From: an uncultured Acidimicrobiia bacterium
GTDB lineage: Bacteria; Actinomycetota; Acidimicrobiia; IMCC26256; CALEDW01
Assembly: GCA_937949585.1 (NCBI GenBank)
Contig: CALEDW010000297.1
Span: 1 to 20,931, forward strand
Direction of reading: 5' to 3'
Length of the DNA stretch: 20,931 nt
Shown piece by piece: positions 1 through 6,636 of the stretch. The notes below the pieces were generated by a model. That model saw only the letters and a program-made list of their open reading frames with translations, did not search any database and had not been told where the DNA came from. The position numbers were made by a program, and so were the translations under genes. Each line of letters starts with the position of its first letter. Position 1 is the first letter of the stretch.

Positions 1-773
1 GGGTCGGTGATCATGAAGAACAGGAACACGAGGATCTCCGGCGAGGTGACGATCACCCACCAGAACGCCCCGTCGCAGATCGGTCCCAGGTGCCAGCGGG
101 CGGTCATGCAGTGACCGGAGGCGGCGAGCAGGCCGAGCGCGGCGGCGAAGGTGACCCAGAACACCACCGCGATCGCCAGCATCCGCAGGCGGCGCAGGAT
201 GAGGAACCCGCCGGCGGTGATCACCGCCAGCGCGACGGCGAGCCCCGGTGACATCGGGCCCCACCAGAAGTCGAGCGGCTCCACCCGGGACGAGCCCAGG
301 AGCAGGAAACAGGCGACGAGCGCCACGTTGGACGGGTTGAACAGGTGCCGACCCCCGACCCGGATGAGCTGCTTCGACAGCACCGCGCCGGCGGCCGTGG
401 CGGCGAAGATCCAGCCGCCGTGCAGGCTCCACCAGTCTCCGTGCTCGGTGCCGGTGACCCGCAGGATGAACGCCACGCTGTTGCCGGCCACGAGCCCGCT
501 GGCCGGCCAGGCGATCACCCGGTGTCGGGTGAAGGTGATCCCGGCCTCCACCAGCCCGGCGGTGCCCAGCGCCACCAGGATCTGCGCGATCGACAGGTCG
601 AAGCGCAGCGCGGTCTGGCCGATGACGTGCAGGGTGAGGATGACGGCGGCCAGGTGAAGGCGCGGGTCGCTGAGGCGGGGCAGGACCAGCGGGTACCGGC
701 GCGCCCCGATGGTGACGCTCCGCCCCACCGGCGCGACGAGCGGGTGCGGCCCCGCCCCGGCCACCACCGTCAT
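1..773 (-). CDS. RnfD/NqrB/UnbU-like integral membrane protein (C-terminus cut by window edge)
   Basis: The frame stays open from the ATG at 773 to base 1, giving 257 codons without a stop, so the C-terminus is missing. The product has a short polar N-terminus and then many hydrophobic segments (from about residue 40). A conserved-looking stretch RHLFNPSNVALVACFLLLGS near residue 145 is followed by LDFWWGP, an LRRLRML loop, HCMTARWHLGPICDG and finally VTSPEILVFLFFMITDP. The FNPSN motif and the ending resemble the RnfD/NqrB fold, in particular the UnbU-like proteins found beside enediyne-type and ASPIC/UnbV genes. In RnfD/NqrB these membrane subunits bind flavin and carry electrons; that role is inferred here. 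The start is supported by a TAGCCT hexamer six bases upstream. A partner gene would lie outside the window. Confidence 0.75.
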   Translation of the reverse strand, partial: MTVVAGAGPHPLVAPVGRSVTIGARRYPLVLPRLSDPRLHLAAVILTLHVIGQTALRFDLSIAQILVALGTAGLVEAGITFTRHRVIAWPASGLVAGNSVAFILRVTGTEHGDWWSLHGGWIFAATAAGAVLSKQLIRVGGRHLFNPSNVALVACFLLLGSSRVEPLDFWWGPMSPGLAVALAVITAGGFLILRRLRMLAIAVVFWVTFAAALGLLAASGHCMTARWHLGPICDGAFWWVIVTSPEILVFLFFMITD

Positions 774-779
774 GGCGTC

Positions 780-785
780 AGGCTA
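780..785 (-). promoter_or_regulatory. -10 element for a leaderless transcript of the membrane protein gene
   Basis: On the minus strand TAGCCT (TAnnnT) is followed by six bases and then the ATG at 773. This is the spacing expected if transcription begins at the start codon. No convincing -35 is visible and no Shine-Dalgarno sequence precedes the ATG. Confidence 0.5.
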
Positions 786-876
786 GCGACGGGTGTGCGG
801 CTGCGGTCCCCCGCGTCGACGAACGTTCGGCCAACCGTCGCACGGCTTGGGTGAATCCCGGAGCGGTGCACGCCAT

Positions 877-918
877 CCACCACCCGCAGGATCCCCGCCA
901 CCACCCGCAGGATCCCCG
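877..918. repeat. Two perfect tandem copies of a 21-bp unit in a gene-free stretch
   Basis: Bases 877-897 and 898-918 are identical; each unit begins CCACCACCCGC and ends AGGATCCCCG. They lie in the 313-bp gap (774-1086) between the divergently read membrane protein start and the crotonase stop. Apart from this repeat, a 10-bp palindrome CGAACGTTCG at 820-829 and the promoter at 780-785, I see nothing in that gap. Confidence 0.85.
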
Positions 919-1086
919 CGGCTCGCCGCACCCGCACCGACCACCCGGGCCGCGGTGAGCTCCGGTCATCGCGAGCCGCCATGACACAGCGCGTCGACCG
1001 GAGATCGAGCCGCAGGCGACCCCGCCCCGGGGAGCGGGACGCCGGCAACCACCGTGGCCAGGCGTGGTTCCGCACCCGACGGGCGA

Positions 1087-1887
1087 TCAGCGCCCCTGCC
1101 AGCGGGGCGGGCGGCGCTCCGCCCAGGCGGTCCGGCCCTCGGCGGCATCGGCGCTCGCTGCGACGAGGCGGCGCAGCGACTCGCCGAGGCGCAGCGCCTC
1201 CTCCCAGGCCATCCGGGGGCCTCGCGCCGCGATCTCCTTCGTGGCCCGCTGCGCCAGCGGTGCGCCGGCCAGCAGCCGCTCGGCGAGGAGGTGCGCCTCC
1301 TCCATGAGCGCGGCGCGGGGCACGACCTTCCAGACCAGCCCGGCCTCGGCCGCCCAGGCGGCGTCGAACCGCTCGCCGGTGAGCAGCATCTCCATCGCCG
1401 CCGACCAGCCGATGCGGGTCGGGAGGCGCATCGCACCGACGATCGTGGCCAGCCCCAGGCGCACCTCGGGGAAACCGAAGACCGCGTCGTCGGCCGCGAT
1501 CACGAAGTCGCAACGCAGCACCGCGGTGAGCCCGTAGCCGAGGCAGGCGCCGCCCACCGCGGCAATGGTCGGCTTCCACAGCTCCAAGCCGCTCTCGAAC
1601 GAGTTGACGGTCGGGATCTCCCAGAACGACCCCGGCCAGGTGCCGGCCGCCCCCGCCGGGTCGCGCAGGTCCGCGCCGGCGCAGAACGAGCGGCCCGCTC
1701 CGGTGACGATCCCCACCCACGCCTCGGGATCGTCGCGGAACCGTTCCCACGCCGCGTTGAGGTGCCGGCGCATCGCGGCGTCGATCGCGTTGTGCACCTC
1801 GGGCCGGTGGTAGGTGATGGTGGCGACGTGCCCGTCGCGCCGGTAGCGGGCCGGGCCGGCAGCGAGGTCGACGCCGGGCTCGCCCAC
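1087..1887 (-). CDS. Enoyl-CoA hydratase/isomerase (crotonase) family protein
   Basis: The 266-residue protein has the crotonase order. An N-terminal strand YHRPEVHNAI is followed by the first oxyanion-hole loop GRSFCAGADL (about 65-74), the second loop GGACLGYGL (about 112-120) and FGFPEVRLGL (about 137-146). The family acts on acyl-CoA thioesters (hydration, isomerisation, dehalogenation and others). The Glu in PEV (residue 141) matches Glu164 of rat hydratase. The position of Glu144 is Thr121, so simple hydratase activity is not assured. The GTG start at 1887 lies 8 bases after the cysQ stop with a GAGGT sequence in front; no in-frame ATG/GTG is closer. It is probably co-transcribed with cysQ, though the link in function is unclear. 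Confidence 0.88.
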   Translation of the reverse strand: MGEPGVDLAAGPARYRRDGHVATITYHRPEVHNAIDAAMRRHLNAAWERFRDDPEAWVGIVTGAGRSFCAGADLRDPAGAAGTWPGSFWEIPTVNSFESGLELWKPTIAAVGGACLGYGLTAVLRCDFVIAADDAVFGFPEVRLGLATIVGAMRLPTRIGWSAAMEMLLTGERFDAAWAAEAGLVWKVVPRAALMEEAHLLAERLLAGAPLAQRATKEIAARGPRMAWEEALRLGESLRRLVAASADAAEGRTAWAERRPPRWQGR

Positions 1888-1894
1888 CGCGACC

Positions 1895-2737
1895 TCAGCC
1901 GTGGACGGCCGCCGCGGCGGCGATGATCGCCGGGGCGAGGTCGGGGTGGCACACCACGAAGTCCGGGGACAGGGGGTCGGGCTGGTTGAACCGCAGCGGG
2001 CCGCCGTCGAGGCGCGACACCCACAGCCCGGCGGCCGCGGCCACCGCGGCGGGCGCCGCGACATCCCACTCGTATTGTCCACCCGAGTGCACGTAGGCGT
2101 CGACCTCGCCGAGCACGACCGCCATCGTCTTCGCGCCGGCCGAACCCATCGGCACGACCTCGGCCCCGAGCGCGGCGGCGACCGCCTCGGTCTCGACCGG
2201 GGGACGGGTACGGCTGACGGTGAGCCGACGCGCCCCGACCGGGCGTGGCGACGGGGGAGGCGCCGAGAGCCCGAGTGGTGCGGGGGTCGCCAGCACCCGA
2301 CCCCGGGCCGGGAGGGCCACCGCAGCGGCGGTGATCGTACCGGGGGGGCCGTGCCCGCCCCCGGGGGTGTCGGAGCGCTCGCCCTCGCCGGCGGCTGCGG
2401 GTTCGCCTGCCCCGCGGCGCTCCCAGAGCGCCACGTGCACCGCCCAGTCGTCCCGGGGGGGCTCCCCGTACTCCCGGGTGCCGTCGAGCGGGTCGATGAT
2501 CCACACCCGGTCGGCGCCGAGGCGACGCTCGGGCCGGTCGACGGTCTCCTCGGAGAGCACCGCGTCGTCGGGGTGCTGTTCGGTGAGGAGCCGGGCGAGC
2601 AGGGCCTGGGAACGCCGGTCGCCCTCGGCGCCGAGCGCCCGCCCGAGGAGCCCGTCCCCGCCTCGCAGCTCGACGAGCAGCTCGCCGGCCCGTCGGGCGA
2701 GCTCGGCGGCGTCCCGGTGGTCTCGCTCGTCGGCCAC
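1895..2737 (-). CDS. cysQ: CysQ-type 3'(2'),5'-bisphosphate nucleotidase / inositol monophosphatase family
   Basis: A lithium-sensitive, magnesium-dependent phosphatase of about 280 residues. Metal-binding residues are visible in LSEE (about 61-64) and in IDPLDGTREYGE (about 81-92, D82 and D85). A C-terminal metal aspartate lies in GGQYEWDVAAPAAV. The DPLDGTREY form and the following DDWAVHVALW are typical of actinobacterial CysQ, which removes phosphate from 3'-phosphoadenosine nucleotides in sulfate assimilation and can also act on inositol phosphates. I chose the GTG at 2737 because AGAGG stands five bases upstream and the helix ADERDHRDAAELARRAGELL then begins at once. A GTG at 2788 with a leaderless-type TAACCT box is a real alternative and would add 17 low-complexity residues. 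Confidence 0.85.
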   Translation of the reverse strand: MADERDHRDAAELARRAGELLVELRGGDGLLGRALGAEGDRRSQALLARLLTEQHPDDAVLSEETVDRPERRLGADRVWIIDPLDGTREYGEPPRDDWAVHVALWERRGAGEPAAAGEGERSDTPGGGHGPPGTITAAAVALPARGRVLATPAPLGLSAPPPSPRPVGARRLTVSRTRPPVETEAVAAALGAEVVPMGSAGAKTMAVVLGEVDAYVHSGGQYEWDVAAPAAVAAAAGLWVSRLDGGPLRFNQPDPLSPDFVVCHPDLAPAIIAAAAAVHG

Positions 2738-2795
2738 GCGCACCTCTCGTCGTCGACCCGGGCCGGAACCGGCCCGGGGGCCGGGCACCGCGCCG

Positions 2796-2801
2796 AGGTT
2801 A
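2796..2801 (-). promoter_or_regulatory. -10 element for cysQ and crotonase
   Basis: TAACCT on the minus strand ends seven bases before a GTG at 2788 and 58 bases before the preferred cysQ start at 2737. Transcription from near 2788 would give either a leaderless mRNA for the longer protein or a leader of about 50 bases for the shorter one. No clear -35 is seen. Confidence 0.4.
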
Positions 2802-2859
2802 GGGGACGTCGTCCGGCGGCCGGGCCCCCCACGGTGTGACCGGCGGACGACCCCGCCGT

Positions 2860-2865
2860 CACAAT
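2860..2865 (+). promoter_or_regulatory. Possible -10 element for the rhodanese gene
   Basis: CACAAT, a TACAAT-like hexamer with one mismatch at the first position, ends six bases before the GTG at 2872. It is the most AT-rich spot in the 134-bp divergent gap (2738-2871) and has the same spacing as other leaderless-type starts in this window. It is weaker than those because the leading T is missing. Confidence 0.3.
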
Positions 2866-2871
2866 GGGTGC

Positions 2872-3204
2872 GTGCCCGACGAACAGCTCGTCCCCACCGT
2901 CACCGTCCATGACGCCCACGCCGACGGCGAGGCGCTGCTCCTCGACGTGCGCGAGCCCGAGGAGTGGGCGGCCGGGCGGGCCCCGGGCGCCCACCACGTC
3001 CCCCTCGGGCGGCTCGACCCGACCGCCCTCCCGGCGGGTCGCCGGGTGCTGTGCATCTGCCGCTCGGGCGGGCGCAGCGCCCGGGCCACCGAGGTGCTGC
3101 GGGCCGCCGGGTTCGAGGCGTACAACGTGGCCGGTGGGATGCAGGCGTGGATGGCCGCCGGTCTGCAGGTGGTGTGCGACACCGGCCCCGGCCGGATCAT
3201 CTGA
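2872..3204 (+). CDS. Single-domain rhodanese-like sulfurtransferase
   Basis: A 110-residue cytoplasmic protein consisting of one rhodanese domain. LLLDVREPEEW (about 22-32) is the CH2A-like motif. GAHHVPLGRL follows, then the active-site loop CRSGGRS with the catalytic Cys63, and NVAGGMQAW (about 85-93) is the usual C-terminal signature. Such proteins move sulfane sulfur to cyanide or thiols via a persulfide on the cysteine. The GTG at 2872 is chosen because of the hexamer six bases upstream and the short N-terminus; a farther start at 2836 would add 12 residues. It is divergent from cysQ, so both promoters share one gap, and its last 8 bases overlap the 3' end of the opposite-strand nuclease-like gene. 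Confidence 0.85.
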   Translation: MPDEQLVPTVTVHDAHADGEALLLDVREPEEWAAGRAPGAHHVPLGRLDPTALPAGRRVLCICRSGGRSARATEVLRAAGFEAYNVAGGMQAWMAAGLQVVCDTGPGRII

Positions 3205-4489
3205 GCGCCGTCCCGCCGGTCTCCACCGTCGATCGGGAGCCGGATCGCGCGTCGATCCGCACCGTGACCCGGGCGGCGAGGTCGGCGACCGCGCCGAACC
3301 TGGCGAGGAACACCTCCCGGAGACCCTCGGGGTCCTCGAGCGCGGCGATGCGTTCGCCGAGCGGACGATCGGAGCCTTGGAACACCGTCTCGAACGCCCG
3401 GCGAACCGCCCGGCCCCGCTCGTCACCCACCTCGGACCCGGTCGTCGTCGTGGGCCCAGAGGTCGCCCGGGTGACGGCACGGCGGGCCGCGGTGCGCTGG
3501 ACGGCGGTGACCGTGCACCGGAGCGTGGCCACCACACCGGTGTGGTCGGAGGCGAACACCACCCCGGCCCCCGGTCGGCGGGCGGGCTCGGGCGCGAACA
3601 GGCCGGTGGGCGCCGTCGGTCGGCACTGCCGGCCGGGGGTCAACAGGACGTAGTCGATCCGCTCCGACTGCCGGCTGGTGGGATCGGCCAGGGCGACCAG
3701 TGCGTCGTCGGCACGACCGGCCGTGCACCCGGCCCCGGTCCCTGGATCGCACTCCGGATTCCCGGCCATGCGATGCGTGTCGAGGTACCCGAGCGACCGG
3801 AACACCTCCAGGGTCGGCTCATCCGGGGTGGCGTTGAGATCGCCCGCCACGACACCCACGGCCTGTGGGTCCCGCCGTTCGTCGAGCAGGTCGGCGACCT
3901 GACGGGCCTGGCAGGTGTTGAGCCGGTCGGCGGGACGACACGGCGGCGGGCAGGTTCGGGCGTCGCACGGCCGGTCGTCGCTGCTCGAGGCGAGGTGCGT
4001 CACCACCAGGTCGACGAGTCCGACGCCGGTGCCGAGCCGCACCCAGAGCGCGGTGCGCACCGGACCGGCCAGTCGGACGCGTTCGTGTGCGACCACGCGT
4101 CCCGTGGTGAGGACCACCTCCCGATCCGTACCGGGGTCGCCGCCGCCGACGAGGCGGTACCGACCCTCGCACCGGTCGCGGGCCAGGCGGCGCAGGTGAG
4201 CGACCATCTCGGGGTCGGCTTCCTGCACTCCGACCACCGCCGGACAGCCTGCGTCCTGGAGCTGCTGCCCGAACAGCTCCACCCGAGTGGCGAGGTGGCA
4301 CCGTTCGGTGACCGGCGGGCAGTGCAGCCCGTGGAGGAGGTTCTGGGACACGACGCTCAGGGTCTCGGTCCGTGCACCACCGGCGTCACCGTGACCGTCA
4401 CCATCGTCGGTCCCGCACCCGACCGTCGCGAGCACCAGTACGAGTACGGCCGCCCGGGACCGGACACGGAACGGGTGCCGTGGTGCCAT
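3197..4489 (-). CDS. Secreted endonuclease/exonuclease/phosphatase-family lipoprotein with C-terminal MTB12-like domain remnant
   Basis: 430 residues. A basic N-terminus and hydrophobic stretch AAVLVLVLATVGC (lipid Cys25) mark a lipoprotein signal. The EEP (DNase I-like) fold follows with SQNLLHG (N50), VGVQEAD (E90), VTHLAS (H165), AGDLNATPDEPTL (D217, N219), ERIDYVLL (D279) and SDHTG (D315, H316). All main catalytic and metal positions are present. At least 12 cysteines suit an exported, disulfide-bonded protein. Substrate (nucleic acid, phospholipid or inositol phosphate) cannot be told. After residue 355 a second segment, AVRRAFETVFQGSDRPLGER, IAALEDPEGLR and VTVRID, resembles the start of the low-molecular-weight-antigen MTB12-like domain but stops early. 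The ATG at 4489 is preceded by AGGGGG at good distance. Confidence 0.82.
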   Translation of the reverse strand: MAPRHPFRVRSRAAVLVLVLATVGCGTDDGDGHGDAGGARTETLSVVSQNLLHGLHCPPVTERCHLATRVELFGQQLQDAGCPAVVGVQEADPEMVAHLRRLARDRCEGRYRLVGGGDPGTDREVVLTTGRVVAHERVRLAGPVRTALWVRLGTGVGLVDLVVTHLASSSDDRPCDARTCPPPCRPADRLNTCQARQVADLLDERRDPQAVGVVAGDLNATPDEPTLEVFRSLGYLDTHRMAGNPECDPGTGAGCTAGRADDALVALADPTSRQSERIDYVLLTPGRQCRPTAPTGLFAPEPARRPGAGVVFASDHTGVVATLRCTVTAVQRTAARRAVTRATSGPTTTTGSEVGDERGRAVRRAFETVFQGSDRPLGERIAALEDPEGLREVFLARFGAVADLAARVTVRIDARSGSRSTVETGGTALR

Positions 4490-4663
4490 CCTCAGCCCCC
4501 TTTCGGGATGGCGCGCCCCGGGGAGCCTACGCCCGAGCCCGGTGATCTGAGCCGCGACCGAAGTGGCGGCTGGGTCGCGGGCACGGCCGCGAGCCGGTTC
4601 GAAGTCGTTGCCTGCGTTGACGCGGCGCAACCTCGGCGTCCGGTTCGCGACCGTCGACGGCAG

Positions 4664-4741
4664 CGCTCCGTGGCCGTCGCGTTCGCCGGCACACTCACCC
4701 AGATCAGCGCCGGGACGGCCCACACCGCCGCCGTCGACGTG
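4664..4741 (+). pseudogene. Probable remnant of an RCC1-repeat protein
   Basis: In the 341-bp gap between the EEP gene and the TetR gene, one plus-strand frame reads RSVAVAFAGTLTQISAGTAH followed by TAAVDVG. This closely matches the core of a bacterial RCC1 repeat (RSVPVAV...TQISAG..HT.AVD.DG). It has no start, no GQLG motif, no neighbouring repeat and only about 26 recognisable residues. I read it as a fragment left by deletion or decay rather than a gene. The rest of 4490-4830 holds only the TetR promoter. Confidence 0.4.
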
Positions 4742-4818
4742 GGCCCGCCGAGCTGGGCCCGATCGGTCGCTCCGGCCGCTCGCCTACCGGCGCGCTGGAC
4801 ATCGTTCGTAATAGTCGT

Positions 4819-4824
4819 TATCTT
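4819..4824 (+). promoter_or_regulatory. -10 element of the TetR-diiron-copper operon (leaderless type)
   Basis: TATCTT ends six bases before the GTG at 4831, so the mRNA probably starts at the start codon. The surrounding AT-rich patch (about 4808-4824) stands out in very GC-rich DNA. The direct repeat TCGTT at 4802-4806 and 4815-4819 overlaps this promoter and could serve as an autoregulatory site for the TetR protein; that is inference. Confidence 0.5.
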
Positions 4825-4830
4825 GCGAGG

Positions 4831-5538
4831 GTGACCGCTCCGGCACCGACGGCGGCCGGCCGGGTTCCCTCGGGTGAGGCCGGCTCGACCCGGGACCGGC
4901 TCGTGACCGCGGCGATCGAGGTGTTCCGCCGCGACGGCTACGAACGGGCGCGGGTACAGGACATCGCCCGGGCGGCCGGCCTGACCACCGGCGCGATCTA
5001 CGCCAACTACCGCGACAAGGCGGAGCTGCTGTTGGCGGCGATCGCCCGGTGCAGCACGGCCGAGGTGGCCGACCTGCTGGGTGGGGCCACCGCTCACGGC
5101 GCCGAACAGGTCCTTCGGCAGCTCGCCGGCCGGCTCGTCGCACCGGCGGCGCACCGGCCGCTCCTCCTGGAGGCGATCGCCGCCGCCTCCCGCGACCCCG
5201 AGCTGGCGCGGGTCCTGCGCGGAGTGCTCGGCACCCGCCGACGCCAACTCGGCGCGCTGCTCGACGACCTCGCCACCCGGGGCGCCCTCGACCCGGCCGT
5301 CGACCGCGACGCGTTCCTGCACCTGTGCCTCACCCTGGCGCTCGGGTCGGTGGTGGCCCGTTCCCTCGAGCTCGAACCACCCGACCCCGAGGCCTGGTCG
5401 GCGCTCATCGACCGCCTGCTCGACGCCGCGGCACCACCGGCCCCACCGGCCGACACGCCTCACGGCATCGGTGGTACCCGAACGGCCACCCGGAAACCGA
5501 ACGACCGCCCACCGCAATCCCGAAGGAGCCGACGATGA
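4831..5538 (+). CDS. TetR-family transcriptional regulator
   Basis: 235 residues. A disordered 20-residue head is followed by the TetR DNA-binding domain (about 21-68): RDRLVTAAIEVFRRDGYE, then the helix-turn-helix VQDIARAAGLTTGAIYANYRDKAELL. The remaining helical part is the ligand-binding and dimer domain, whose ligand cannot be predicted. The basic tail NDRPPQSRRSRR is unusual and may exist because the coding end is shared with the ribosome-binding site of the next gene. The stop overlaps the next start as ATGA (5535-5538), so the regulator and the diiron protein are translationally coupled. Such placement usually means the regulator controls its own operon. Confidence 0.9.
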   Translation: MTAPAPTAAGRVPSGEAGSTRDRLVTAAIEVFRRDGYERARVQDIARAAGLTTGAIYANYRDKAELLLAAIARCSTAEVADLLGGATAHGAEQVLRQLAGRLVAPAAHRPLLLEAIAAASRDPELARVLRGVLGTRRRQLGALLDDLATRGALDPAVDRDAFLHLCLTLALGSVVARSLELEPPDPEAWSALIDRLLDAAAPPAPPADTPHGIGGTRTATRKPNDRPPQSRRSRR

Positions 5539-6614
5539 CCTCCACCCACAGCCCGACGCCCAACCCGACAGAGGTCACCCACGCCGTGCGGGCGGTGATC
5601 GACGCCCAGTTCACCTGGGACTACGAACGGTCCCGCGACGCCCTCGTACGCCTCTACGAGAAGGCGAAGACCTCACAGTGGAACGTGAGCACCGACCTCG
5701 ACTGGTCGATCGACGTGGACCCGGAGCGGGTGGCCGACGAGCTCGGCGGCGGGACCACCGCCCGCTTCCACGCCCTCGCCGAGATCGACGGCTCCCCCGT
5801 ACGCCACTTCGGGGACAAGGAGTGGCTCCAGGTGGGGGTGGAGATGCAGAGCTCGCTGCTCTCCCAGTTCCTGCACGGCGAGCAGGGGGCGCTGCTCACC
5901 ACGGCCCGGATCGTGGAGACCGTCCCCTGGATCGACGCGAAGTACTACGCGGCCACCCAGGTGATGGACGAGGCCCGTCACGTCGAGGTGTTCGCCCGCT
6001 ACCTCGACGAGAAGCTCACGAGCCAGTACCGCATCAACGACAATCTGCGGTCGCTGCTCGACGACATCCTCGCCGACTCCCGCTGGGACATCACCTACCT
6101 GGGCATGCAGATCATGGTGGAAGGCCTGGCGCTCGCCGCATTCGGGATGATGCACACGGTCACCACCGAACCGCTGCTGAAGAAGATCCTCCGCTACGTG
6201 ATGAGCGACGAGGCCCGTCACGTCGCGTTCGGGGTGCTCAGCCTGCAGGAGTACTACCGGGAGCTGTCCGATGCGGAGCTGCGGGAACGCCAGGAGTTCG
6301 CCTTCGACGCGGCCAGCCGCTTGAAGCAGCGCTTCATCCAGGCCGAGGTGTGGGAACGGATGGGCGTGGATCCCGAGGCCATCCGGCGCACGCTCGAGCA
6401 GTACCGGCCGCCGGAGCAGCAGATGTTCCAGACGCTGCTGTTCTCCAAGATCGTGCCGAACTGCAAGAAACTCGGCCTGCTCGACGCGGCCGGCGGCTGG
6501 CTGCGGGAACGGTTCACCGAGCTGGGCGTCATCGAGTTCGAGGACTTCACCGACACCGGCGCGGAGTACGAGATGCTCGACGAGGTGGCCCGCGACCGGG
6601 CCGCCGCGGGCTGA
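5535..6614 (+). CDS. R2/ferritin-like diiron-carboxylate protein (probable oxygenase or oxidase)
   Basis: 359 residues, mostly helical. The iron ligands of the R2-like four-helix fold can be read directly: E116 (HGEQGALL), E146 and H149 (MDEARHVEVF), E196 (MVEGLALAAF), E226 and H229 (SDEARHVAFG). This gives two ExxH motifs plus two single glutamates, the set used by ribonucleotide reductase R2, diiron monooxygenases and AurF-like N-oxygenases. No RNR tyrosyl or C-terminal features are obvious, so an oxygenase or oxidase is more likely; substrate unknown. The ATG at 5535 has AAGGAG in front (5523-5528). It is coupled to the TetR gene by a 4-base overlap, and 22 bases separate it from the secreted copper protein gene. 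Confidence 0.85.
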   Translation: MTSTHSPTPNPTEVTHAVRAVIDAQFTWDYERSRDALVRLYEKAKTSQWNVSTDLDWSIDVDPERVADELGGGTTARFHALAEIDGSPVRHFGDKEWLQVGVEMQSSLLSQFLHGEQGALLTTARIVETVPWIDAKYYAATQVMDEARHVEVFARYLDEKLTSQYRINDNLRSLLDDILADSRWDITYLGMQIMVEGLALAAFGMMHTVTTEPLLKKILRYVMSDEARHVAFGVLSLQEYYRELSDAELRERQEFAFDAASRLKQRFIQAEVWERMGVDPEAIRRTLEQYRPPEQQMFQTLLFSKIVPNCKKLGLLDAAGGWLRERFTELGVIEFEDFTDTGAEYEMLDEVARDRAAAG

Positions 6615-6636
6615 GCCGCCTCGGCCGGGCGCCGGG

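Noticed and set aside
820..829. CGAACGTTCG as a LexA/SOS box
   Set aside because: The actinobacterial box needs four bases between CGAAC and GTTCG; here the half sites touch, so it is only a 10-bp palindrome.
1047..1069. AACCAC...GTGGTT as a terminator after the crotonase
   Set aside because: Only 6-bp arms with an 11-base loop and no T run; too weak to annotate.
1890..3537. The crotonase reading frame stays open far upstream, antisense to the rhodanese and beyond
   Set aside because: The upstream part is Arg/Pro/Ser-rich with no domain and overlaps cysQ, whose motifs are complete. It is a by-product of high GC; the crotonase begins at 1887.
4492..4723. Longer N-terminus for the EEP lipoprotein (start at 4723)
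   Set aside because: The extension has no conserved content and would bury the lipoprotein signal; the ATG at 4489 has a good ribosome-binding site and starts the signal directly.
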